The notes: generated by a model from the sequence alone, not told the origin. A stretch of 5,922 nucleotides of DNA from Nanosynbacter sp. (GCA_015257635.1 JABZJU010000032.1:262-6183); one strand, 5' to 3'; positions 1-5,907 are shown, counted from the first letter of the stretch. Program-made: numbers and translations.

Positions 1-73
1 CCGTTTCGTCTTGGATTTGGACGCTTATGGAGACTTTGTTGTCGGAGGTTTTGTAGAGGAGAAAATCCGTCAT
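1..73 (-). CDS. RhuM-family-like protein, N-terminal fragment cut by window edge
   Basis: An ATG at 73-71 opens a frame that stays open for 24 codons to the window edge and reads MTDFLLYKTSDNKVSISVQI then QDET. This closely resembles the start of RhuM family proteins, which typically begin with a hydrophobic I/L-Y-x-T-x-D-(G/N) stretch, a beta-strand rich in V/I, and an E-T-V-W-L-T-Q motif. The last visible codons, D-E-T plus a G, fit entry into that motif. RhuM proteins were named from a Salmonella pathogenicity island, their biochemical role is unsettled, and they are common beside type I and III restriction-modification genes. The gene follows the nuclease gene by 11 nt and has a good SD, so it is probably the last visible cistron of the operon. 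Only about 24 residues can be read, so the family call rests on a short N-terminal match. Confidence 0.72.
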   Translation of the reverse strand, partial: MTDFLLYKTSDNKVSISVQIQDET

Positions 74-80
74 TAGAACA

Positions 81-86
81 CTCCTT
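81..86 (-). promoter_or_regulatory. Shine-Dalgarno site of the RhuM-like gene
   Basis: AAGGAG on the minus strand lies 7 nt before the ATG at 73. It overlaps the TAA stop of the preceding nuclease gene (TAAGGAG). This ideal spacing decides the start of the downstream gene and supports continuous translation of the operon. Confidence 0.75.
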
Positions 87-1602
87 ATGCCTTTGAGCCA
101 GATGGCTTATCATTATAACTACCGTCAATCATAACTATTCCGTTTGAATTCTTAATACCCAGTTCTTCTAATATCATGTTAACTCTCCTGTATTCATCTT
201 CGTCAAAAAATAAGATAACCTTTAATGATTTCGTATCTAAAGATGCTATGTCGGCTTTTTGATAAATCTCTACTTGTTTACTGAGATTATTTCTTAATTT
301 TGTATTGGACGCGAGTTTAAATTCTACATATGTCTTATCTTCTGAACCAAAAGATACAACAAAATCAACCGGACCTCTCCCGTGGTTTGTTTCGGGATTA
401 ACGTCATAATGAGACTTGTTAGCAACCCATATTAGTTTGAATAGACGCTGAAGTTCATCTTCATTATGAATGCGTATTCCTTTCCTATCAAAAAAGCACT
501 TATAACCATCGTTGTCTTCTATAAAGCTCTTCAGTATATGAACACGTCTTATAGCCTCCTCAAAACTACTTTGTGATTGAGGAGTGTCGGCATAAAAGTT
601 AGTCTCACGAGAAAGCCTATTTATAGCATCTTTAGCATTTCCTGTAAAGATATCTTTTGCGTATTGAACTCTAGATAGACTTTGGCGAACAGCTTGTTCT
701 CCACTGTCTTCCTGTCTACGAATATATACATCTACAAGTTCTGGAAATTTTTTAGCAGTACGTAGGTAGACCTCTTTCTTATCGCTTGCTACAGAATCAT
801 CAGGCATCAAGGAGTTAATGTAGTTGTTTACAGCAAGCCTTAATTCTTCATTTTCAACAGCATTAGGTAAATTGGGTAATTCTGAATAGAACGAGGCACT
901 ACTAATCCATGTATCATCTTTTGTTAATATATCAGCAGGTGTCAATAATACGTAACTGCTGTAGCTAGAAATATAAGGCAGCTTATATTTCTTAGGCATC
1001 CATCTTCTTGTTCTATAGTTAAAGAACGCACGCTCTACGCTTACCTCCTTGACCAACTTATTGTCGATGTAAAGTTTTGCAAACTTCTCCGTATAGTCAG
1101 CAAGATAGCCTTTAATTAAATTAACAGTGAAGTCACTTATTCTATCACGACCCACACCCTCTTCTATGATACACAACTTCTCTAAGTGTACCCCCCTAGC
1201 CAACCCTTTATCATCAATACTATCCAATATTTTACCTAATCCACCGCTAAGGCTTCGTGCAAATCTTTCACCCAAGCCAGCGCCCTTATTTGAATTCTTT
1301 GAAAATCCTAGCCAATTTTGCTTAACTTCTCCGAAACGAAACCAAGCTTTCTGCATAGCGATATTATCGTGAGCTAATGGTGCCATTTTTTTAAGAAACT
1401 TTAGATAATCAATAATAGATTCGTGAAGTTTCTTGTATTCTTCCTTATCGCTCTCAAAGATTAAAAACGGGTCAATAAATAACGGTATATCGGCTACTAG
1501 TGATATATCTACAGCACCATAGTCTTCTATAATCGAGCGATCTACATTAAAATGATCAGAAAAGTACACTTTCGGTGTTGTATGTATATTTTTTTTCGCC
1601 AT
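85..1602 (-). CDS. Probable PD-(D/E)XK nuclease, restriction partner of the upstream methyltransferase
   Basis: Seen: a 505-residue soluble protein with no signal peptide or membrane segment. Residues 1-300 are an uncharacterised region, beginning with a block near 12-48 rich in D/F/I (SDHFNVD, LFIDPFLIF) and holding a G-x-G-R-D-R-I-S-D motif near 149-157. The C-terminal part (about 345-475) has a PD-(D/E)XK pattern: a helix with E383, then G-R-G-P-V-D with D413, V-E-F-K-L-A with E427 and K429, and Q443 in K-Q-V-E-I-Y-Q. Known: this D...ExK arrangement is the metal-binding site of many restriction nucleases. Inferred: it cuts DNA not protected by the adjacent methyltransferase, taking the place of a type III Res subunit, as no helicase motifs are seen. 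The ATG at 1602 shares one base with the methyltransferase TGA and has GGAGG 7 nt upstream. A GTG at 1605, giving a GTGA overlap and 506 residues, is the alternative. The gene is clearly AT-rich (about one third G+C in sampled lines), unlike radC and most of the methyltransferase gene, which suggests separate acquisition. Confidence 0.72.
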   Translation of the reverse strand: MAKKNIHTTPKVYFSDHFNVDRSIIEDYGAVDISLVADIPLFIDPFLIFESDKEEYKKLHESIIDYLKFLKKMAPLAHDNIAMQKAWFRFGEVKQNWLGFSKNSNKGAGLGERFARSLSGGLGKILDSIDDKGLARGVHLEKLCIIEEGVGRDRISDFTVNLIKGYLADYTEKFAKLYIDNKLVKEVSVERAFFNYRTRRWMPKKYKLPYISSYSSYVLLTPADILTKDDTWISSASFYSELPNLPNAVENEELRLAVNNYINSLMPDDSVASDKKEVYLRTAKKFPELVDVYIRRQEDSGEQAVRQSLSRVQYAKDIFTGNAKDAINRLSRETNFYADTPQSQSSFEEAIRRVHILKSFIEDNDGYKCFFDRKGIRIHNEDELQRLFKLIWVANKSHYDVNPETNHGRGPVDFVVSFGSEDKTYVEFKLASNTKLRNNLSKQVEIYQKADIASLDTKSLKVILFFDEDEYRRVNMILEELGIKNSNGIVMIDGSYNDKPSGSKA

Positions 1603-3458
1603 CACACCACCTCCACCTCTACACCTTGCCGTTCGGCCTGCAAGAGTAAGTTCACTTTTAGATTTACGTCGTCGCCGAAGGCTCGGTCGAGGAGGATGAT
1701 GGATGATGGTTTAGTGGCGAGGATGGCTGTAAATAGCTCCTCTGTCATGGAGTGCGCCAGGCAAATGACGAGCTTTTCGGACGGGATGAAGCAAAAGCCG
1801 TCATACTGATCTATCTGCACCAGCGGCGAGATACCACGCTTGAGCAGGAGCTCGGTCAGCAAATCATCATCATTCGTACCCTCCTCCAGCGGGTCAAGGT
1901 TGGCGAGCGCCTGCTGGCGAATCTCCTCTGGGTCGGAAACTAGTTCGTTCCACTGCTTGAAGCTACTATCACCCACCCGATACGCCCGAAAGCCAAGGTC
2001 AAGCGGGACATTGCGAGACGCTAGCTTGTCCGCCCAGTCAGTACGGATTTTGGCACCCGCCCGACAGATGCGCTCACGAGCAATATCAGCGATAGTGCGA
2101 TAGCCAGCTTTATATGCCTCCGACTTCTCGTCGGTCAGCTCAGGCAGCTGCACACAAATCCAGCGACGGTTACCACCGTCTTCGGCGTTAAGCTCGGCGA
2201 CGGCATGAGCGGTGGTGCCAGAACCGGAGAAGAAATCAAGAACGATATTGTTAGAATTATTGTCAGTCGAGACCTTAAGCAGATGTTTTATTAGAGATAC
2301 CGGTTTCGTGTAGGTAAAGTAGTTTGCGTCAAACATACTCAAAAATTCAATAGTTGCAGATTGTGTGCTTCCAACTTCATTATTGTATAAAACAGACCTA
2401 GGAACAATTTTCTTTGCATCACTTAAAAATTGCTTTCGTCGTGGAGATTTTGATTTACCGTCAACACCCCACCATATAAGATTTTGTTGTGTATTTTTTT
2501 CATGCTGCTCTTTCGAATATGCCCACACTGCCGTTTCGCGTGGCCATATTTCCTCGCCCGTATTTGGATTGATGATTGGGTAATATAAATTTGGTCTCTC
2601 GGATTTACTTTTGTTACATGTGTAGGCTGCTGAGTTCCACGGCCCCCTGGGGTCGTTATCAGGATTTTTATAGTATGCTAATTGTTTATTGCTTCGAGAC
2701 AACCTGTTTGGGTGCCAATTCTCTTTATTTCTGGCAAACACTACCATATATTCATGATCACTACTAAACCACTTTGCATCATTTGCAGGAGAAACCCTTT
2801 TACTCCAAACTAACTGCGCTACAAAATTCTCCTCCCCAAATATCTCATTCATCATCAGTCGGAGGTTGTGGACTTCGTTATCGTCGATAGAGACGAATAT
2901 GACGCCGTCTTGGCGGAGCAGGTTGCGTGCCAAGAAGAGACGTGGATACATCATATTCAGCCAGTTGCTGTGCTTGTGTCCACCGGTATTGGTGCGCAGA
3001 CCGTCATCCCGTACAATATTACCCTCATCATCGGTGATGCCCGCCTCCGCCTCATAACTGCGGCGTGTCTGCTTGAAGTCGTCGTTGTAGATGAAATCAT
3101 TGCCAGTGTTGTAGGGCGGGTCGATATAAATCATCTTGACCTTGCCATAATACGCCTTGTGCAAAATCTTCAGCGTCGCCAGGTTATCGCCCTCGATAAA
3201 CATATTGCCCGTCGTATCCCAATCGACGGAATTCGCCCGGTCAGGATGGAGCGTCTGGACAGTCTTCTCCTGGATGGCAGCAAAGACGTCGCTCTTACCC
3301 TTCCATCCGAGGCCGTAGCGCTCACCCAAATCAACCGCCTCGCCCAGTGTCGACTGGAGTTTCTGCCAGTCAATCTTACCTTCGGTGACCACCTCGGGGA
3401 AGAGCTGTACCAGCTTGTCAATCTGTTGTTGATGTATATTGTCGTTATAGCCGTTCAT
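1602..3458 (-). CDS. Type III Mod-like adenine-N6 DNA methyltransferase (beta class)
   Basis: This 618-residue protein should transfer a methyl group from S-adenosylmethionine to adenine in a specific DNA site. Motif IV, D-P-P-Y-N-T-G, is at about 113-119 and precedes motif I, the SAM-binding D-F-F-S-G-S-G-T, at about 408-415. That order defines the beta class, and the N-terminal L-F-P-E-V region, the G-D-N-L-A-T-L segment near 90 and the acidic C-terminus (L-L-D-R-A-F-G-D-D near 590) match type III Mod and related enzymes. Residues between about 208 and 405 should form the target recognition domain. The preferred ATG at 3458 lies one base after the STAS-like gene's stop. An upstream in-frame GTG at 3476 would add six residues and overlap that gene. 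The stop overlaps the nuclease start. No Res helicase follows as would be usual for type III; a PD-(D/E)XK protein gene does. The enzyme type is secure, the recognition site cannot be read from sequence. Confidence 0.93.
   Translation of the reverse strand: MNGYNDNIHQQQIDKLVQLFPEVVTEGKIDWQKLQSTLGEAVDLGERYGLGWKGKSDVFAAIQEKTVQTLHPDRANSVDWDTTGNMFIEGDNLATLKILHKAYYGKVKMIYIDPPYNTGNDFIYNDDFKQTRRSYEAEAGITDDEGNIVRDDGLRTNTGGHKHSNWLNMMYPRLFLARNLLRQDGVIFVSIDDNEVHNLRLMMNEIFGEENFVAQLVWSKRVSPANDAKWFSSDHEYMVVFARNKENWHPNRLSRSNKQLAYYKNPDNDPRGPWNSAAYTCNKSKSERPNLYYPIINPNTGEEIWPRETAVWAYSKEQHEKNTQQNLIWWGVDGKSKSPRRKQFLSDAKKIVPRSVLYNNEVGSTQSATIEFLSMFDANYFTYTKPVSLIKHLLKVSTDNNSNNIVLDFFSGSGTTAHAVAELNAEDGGNRRWICVQLPELTDEKSEAYKAGYRTIADIARERICRAGAKIRTDWADKLASRNVPLDLGFRAYRVGDSSFKQWNELVSDPEEIRQQALANLDPLEEGTNDDDLLTELLLKRGISPLVQIDQYDGFCFIPSEKLVICLAHSMTEELFTAILATKPSSIILLDRAFGDDVNLKVNLLLQAERQGVEVEVV
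1610..1614 (-). promoter_or_regulatory. Shine-Dalgarno site of the nuclease gene, inside the methyltransferase 3' end
   Basis: GGAGG on the minus strand is 7 nt before ATG 1602 and 4 nt before GTG 1605, which favours the ATG. It is built into the last codons of the methyltransferase (residues VEVEVV), so translation of the two genes is probably coupled. Confidence 0.65.
2245..2835 (-). other. AT-rich target-recognition segment within the methyltransferase gene
   Basis: Base composition drops sharply inside the gene. Sampled 60-base lines at 2281, 2401 and 2461 have about 33-37% G+C, against about 57-65% in lines at 2041 and 2161. The region encodes roughly residues 208 to 405, exactly between the G-E-E-N-F segment and motif I, which is where type III Mod enzymes carry their target recognition domain. 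The best reading is exchange of the specificity domain by recombination in the conserved flanks. The edges are estimated by eye, to within perhaps 30 bases. Confidence 0.55.
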
Positions 3459-3459
3459 T

Positions 3460-3765
3460 TTATTCGCCACTCCCACCGTCTAGGCTCTCTTGCATGTATC
3501 GGTAGACCGTAGATACGATTTCTTTCACATCTTCGTTGATATTTTTATAGTACAACTTATCGTAGGCTTCGTCGCCATACTTGCGGATTGGATCGCTGAT
3601 GAGAGCGTGAATAAACGACTGGGTTGCACCATCAACGCCTTTGAAATCTAATGTGACTTTTTTTCGCTGAGCTAGGGTTGGCATAATTTTGTTTACACGC
3701 AGCTCCTTAGCCTTTTCTTTATTCTCAGCAAACGAGCCGACAACTGGCTGCAAATGGATGATCAT
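3460..3765 (-). CDS. STAS-like DUF4325 protein
   Basis: This is a small soluble protein of 101 residues. The core at about 36-92 reads as V-T-L-D-F-K-G-V-D-G-A-T-Q-S-F-I, then a helix with D-P-I-R-K-Y-G, then the Y-Y-K-N-I-N-E-D-V-K-E-I block. This is the pattern of the STAS-like DUF4325 family, related in fold to anti-anti-sigma factors. In SpoIIAA-type proteins a serine at the start of the helix after the central strand is phosphorylated by the partner kinase; T48 and S50 sit in the comparable place here. Its ATG overlaps the stop of the ATPase gene (ATGA, 4 nt), so the two products are probably made together and may bind each other. A full AGGAGG lies 11 nt upstream of the ATG (3777-3782), a longer gap than usual, so translation may depend mainly on coupling. 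Its exact role is unknown. Confidence 0.82.
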   Translation of the reverse strand: MIIHLQPVVGSFAENKEKAKELRVNKIMPTLAQRKKVTLDFKGVDGATQSFIHALISDPIRKYGDEAYDKLYYKNINEDVKEIVSTVYRYMQESLDGGSGE

Positions 3766-4727
3766 ATAAAATTTGGCCTCCTGTATTTTATTCTCTTTCG
3801 TTCACGAATCGCTTCGCCGTATACGCTGCCAATATGAGACATGATTGCTTTAAACTCTGGTGTGTTATCCAGCGCGATGTCTACAGCAACTAGCGTGCCG
3901 TGAAAATCTCCCAAATCATTAGTCCGCCTACTATTGTCGCGAAACGGGTCGGCGTATAATGTAATCGATTTTTGGTCGGTCCTATTTTTCAGCAGCGTAT
4001 ATTCTGCCTTGCCGCTGTATATCGTAAAATAACTGCGGGTAATCTTGGCAATTGATTTAATAAAAAACAATCCGGCACCAGCATTTTCACTCGTACCACC
4101 CTCTCGCGAAGTTGTTCCTGTTATGCCCGGAGTAAGACTGTACCGTACCGCTTCCAGATCATCTTTTGGATGCCACGTCTCGTTCATGCTTTTCCAGATT
4201 CCTATACCGGTATCACAGATGGCGATACTGACTTTATTCGTTTTTTTATAGTATTGCGCGGCAACGATAGCGCCGCACTTCGCGTTAGCATGCTCTAAAA
4301 CATTGCGCACCAGTTCGCCAATAATATATTTGATAACCATCGCGTCCTTTTCCGGCAGGTGCAGCAATGGTATCATTTCGGCGATAAAATAAGATTGGTC
4401 TTCGGGTGTTTTTATGACAGTTAGCGGCACAAATCGCCCAGCTGCTTCTTTTTCTTGATATGTAAATGGCGATACTGTGCTTGCTAAGTTGTAAAGCCCC
4501 ATTCTATCAAGATAAATACCGGTAGCTGGAACTGTACCAATAATTTTCGTTTTATTCTTACCAACTTGCATGGCCAAAGCAGCCACCAAGGCAAGGTTAG
4601 CCGGGTGAACTGTTATCCATTTATCGTGCGTCGCAATTTCCAGCTCTTTAGGCTTAGACCAATCAATAGACCGCAAAAAGGTTTGTATATTGCGCAAGTT
4701 CCCCTGATTCGACAGAAATACCCTCAT
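3762..4727 (-). CDS. Cytosolic HATPase-fold ATP-binding protein with STAS-like N-terminus
   Basis: The protein has 321 residues from the preferred start. Residues about 28-85 (E-L-E-I-A..., H-P-A-N-L-A-L-V-A-A-L, Y-L-D-R-M-G-L) look like the alternating strands and helices of a STAS-like domain. An ATPase domain of the histidine kinase/anti-sigma type follows: N box G-E-L-V-R-N-V-L-E-H-A (E138, N142, H146), G1 box D172-T-G-I-G, G2 box N-A-G-A-G-L (217-220) and a G-T pair at 277-278. There is no membrane segment and no dimerisation helix with a phospho-acceptor histidine, so it is not an ordinary sensor kinase. It may phosphorylate or sequester the adjacent STAS-like protein, or act as a nucleotide-driven switch. 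The start at 4727 (M-R-V-F-L-S) is chosen because it lies 3 nt after the predicted transcription start. A longer frame from TTG 4766 would use the -35 box itself as its start codon and is unlikely. The gene leads the operon. Confidence 0.85.
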   Translation of the reverse strand: MRVFLSNQGNLRNIQTFLRSIDWSKPKELEIATHDKWITVHPANLALVAALAMQVGKNKTKIIGTVPATGIYLDRMGLYNLASTVSPFTYQEKEAAGRFVPLTVIKTPEDQSYFIAEMIPLLHLPEKDAMVIKYIIGELVRNVLEHANAKCGAIVAAQYYKKTNKVSIAICDTGIGIWKSMNETWHPKDDLEAVRYSLTPGITGTTSREGGTSENAGAGLFFIKSIAKITRSYFTIYSGKAEYTLLKNRTDQKSITLYADPFRDNSRRTNDLGDFHGTLVAVDIALDNTPEFKAIMSHIGSVYGEAIRERKRIKYRRPNFI

Positions 4728-4736
4728 ACTATAAAC

Positions 4737-4766
4737 AGTATACCCGTAGGATACATTTCTTGTCAA
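4737..4766 (-). promoter_or_regulatory. Sigma70-type promoter of the restriction-modification-like operon
   Basis: On the minus strand a perfect -35 box TTGACA (4766-4761) is followed by an 18-nt spacer and a good -10 box TATACT (4742-4737). Counting from the -10 box puts +1 at an A at 4730, giving a 3-nt leader before ATG 4727. The mRNA would thus be nearly leaderless. This is the only strong promoter seen ahead of the five genes. Confidence 0.8.
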
Positions 4767-4781
4767 TATGTATCCTACGGG
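4743..4781 (-). repeat. Perfect 14-bp inverted repeat around the -35 box, probable operator
   Basis: The arm CCCGTAGGATACAT at 4743-4756 is exactly complementary to ATGTATCCTACGGG at 4768-4781, with an 11-nt spacer. The midpoint (4762) falls inside the -35 box, and one arm fills the promoter spacer right up to the -10 box. A protein bound here would block RNA polymerase. Each arm also holds a smaller imperfect palindrome, GTA-GGA-TAC, so the site could take two dimers about 25 bp apart. No T-tract follows the arm in the direction of transcription, so it is not a typical terminator. The binding protein is not identified; no obvious helix-turn-helix regulator gene lies in the window. Confidence 0.78.
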
Positions 4782-4796
4782 GAAATATACGTGATT

Positions 4797-5441
4797 TTAT
4801 GTAATTGACTTGTACGAATGTTTTGTCAATATAATATGGTCAACCAAACTAATTCCTAACAGTTCACCCGCCTGGCGTAAACGGTGCGTTACTTCCCGGT
4901 CTGCTTGACTCGCCTCCAAGCTCCCGCTCGGATGATTATGCGCCACGATAATCGAGGCGGCACGATCGGCGATGGCGTCGGCGAAAACCTCGCGCGGATG
5001 TACCAGGCTGGCGGTCAGCGTGCCGATAGTCACCACCCGCTTGGCAATCAAACGATTCGCACCGTCCAGTGTCAGGCAAACAAAATATTCCTGCTTTTTG
5101 TCGCGAATATCGGCCAGTAGTTCGACCGCCTTTTCTGGACTGTCGATGATTGGCTGGTCGCTGTCCAGCAAGTACCGCCGCGCCAGTTCCAAACTCGCCA
5201 AAATCACCGAGATTTTCGCTTCACCCAAACCAACCACGCTACGCAGATCATCATACGAAACATCACCGCCCTTTTGACGCAAAATTTTCAGCACCTCGCG
5301 CGCAATCTTGCCGACATCGGCCCGAGCATTACCGCTGCCAATAATCGCCATCAACAGCTCCAAGTCGCTCAGCCGCGCCGTACCGTAACGTGCCAGCTTC
5401 TCGCGGGGACGATCAATTTTCGGCTTGTCGAGCACTTTCAT
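4797..5441 (-). CDS. radC: RadC family protein (JAB/JAMM domain)
   Basis: The full-length protein has 214 residues. The N-terminal helical part contains R-P-R-E-K-L (11-16), L-S-D-L-E-L-L and I-G-S-G (34-37), all typical of RadC. A helix-hairpin-helix-like G-L-G-E-A-K (71-76) precedes the C-terminal JAB/MPN+ domain. That domain has H-P-R-E-V-F near 148, the zinc-binding H168-x-H170-P-S-G, S178 and D181, with E118 in Q-E-Y-F as the likely catalytic glutamate, so the metal site appears intact. RadC was once linked to DNA repair, but its molecular role is not settled. Related proteins are frequent on mobile elements and in defence regions. The start at ATG 5441 fits the family N-terminus and coincides with the predicted transcription start. 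It is separated from the downstream operon by 69 nt that carry that operon's own promoter, so co-regulation is not evident. Confidence 0.95.
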   Translation of the reverse strand: MKVLDKPKIDRPREKLARYGTARLSDLELLMAIIGSGNARADVGKIAREVLKILRQKGGDVSYDDLRSVVGLGEAKISVILASLELARRYLLDSDQPIIDSPEKAVELLADIRDKKQEYFVCLTLDGANRLIAKRVVTIGTLTASLVHPREVFADAIADRAASIIVAHNHPSGSLEASQADREVTHRLRQAGELLGISLVDHIILTKHSYKSIT

Positions 5442-5447
5442 AGTTTC

Positions 5448-5456
5448 ATTATATCA
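5448..5456 (-). promoter_or_regulatory. Extended -10 promoter of radC giving a leaderless transcript
   Basis: TGATATAAT on the minus strand (5456-5448) is a TG-N-TATAAT extended -10 element with a consensus hexamer. Its last T as position -7 puts +1 exactly on the A of ATG 5441. No SD-like purine run lies before that ATG, which agrees with leaderless translation. The -35 position (about 5476-5471, GCTGAT) is poor, as extended -10 promoters tolerate. Confidence 0.62.
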
Positions 5457-5538
5457 GGCTTTAACCATTCATCAGCTGCCAATCTTCGCGCTATCATTTC
5501 GCGCAGCCCTATTTATCGCTTACACCACGCAAAGATCA

Positions 5539-5907
5539 TCAGCTATTCGGAATCGCTCTAGCTTGTCGGCCGCGCGCCACACACATCGCCACCACCAACA
5601 CACCAACCAGCCGCGATACCAATGATGAGTCATCCGCAGCCGATTGAGTCATTGTCACCAATCCCTCTTCTGGATTTAGCGGACTATCGTCTGACCATAA
5701 ACCAGATGATGGATGGGTATTCATCAGCAAATCATCACCATTCGCGACACTTTCTTCGCCATTATAGACACAATCATCCAGAATATCGTTAAGTTCTGCT
5801 TGCTCTCCGGACAAGTTGATGCCTGATTTTATGTCACTAACATCCATAATTACACTTTCAATTTCATCATCACTGCACAGCAAATCGCTTTTTTCCGATA
5901 TTTTCAC
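5539..5907 (-). CDS. Acidic hypothetical protein, possibly a 3' fragment of a longer gene
   Basis: I do not recognise this family. From GTG 5907 the frame gives 122 residues. The first 100 are rich in D, E, S and N (D-D-E-I-E-S, N-D-I-L-D-D, N-G-D-D-L-L), polar and probably disordered. A short hydrophobic run, L-V-G-V-L-V-V-A-M-C-V-A near 102-113, is followed by a basic tail R-G-R-Q-A-R. The run is short for a membrane segment, though a weak tail anchor is possible. AAGGAG lies only 3 nt before the GTG, a tight spacing. The frame also stays open upstream to the window edge (five more codons, L-R-K-E-F), so the true start may lie outside. The first ATG is at residue 21. It ends 97 nt before radC. 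It might be a real gene, a remnant, or the tail of a larger protein. Confidence 0.42.
   Translation of the reverse strand: MKISEKSDLLCSDDEIESVIMDVSDIKSGINLSGEQAELNDILDDCVYNGEESVANGDDLLMNTHPSSGLWSDDSPLNPEEGLVTMTQSAADDSSLVSRLVGVLVVAMCVARGRQARAIPNS

Noticed and set aside
1602..3458. Complete type III restriction-modification system
   Set aside because: The downstream protein has no helicase motifs and is only about 505 residues long, so it is not a Res subunit.
3459..3476. GTG 3476 as the methyltransferase start
   Set aside because: It is possible, but it would overlap the STAS-like gene by 17 nt without a clear SD. ATG 3458, one base after that gene's stop, is the simpler choice.
2868..3512. 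Open reading frame of 214 codons on the plus strand
   Set aside because: It lies opposite the conserved N-terminal half of the methyltransferase gene, shows no recognisable motif, and is explained by the codon bias of the GC-rich minus-strand gene.
3658..3664. Run of seven T (A on the coding strand) in the STAS-like gene as a phase-variation tract
   Set aside because: It is short and explained by an Arg-Lys-Lys codon series; no other sign of slippage.
4728..4766. N-terminal extension of the ATPase from TTG 4766
   Set aside because: Its start codon is the -35 box and the predicted transcription start lies downstream of it.
4743..4781. Inverted repeat as intrinsic terminator of radC
   Set aside because: The stem is long enough but no T-run follows on the minus strand; the -10 box TATACT follows instead, and the -35 box lies in the loop. 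A promoter operator explains it better.
5484..5505. Repeated GCGCGAA units upstream of radC as a regulatory repeat
   Set aside because: Only two copies 7 bases long, with no symmetry around the promoter; chance is sufficient.
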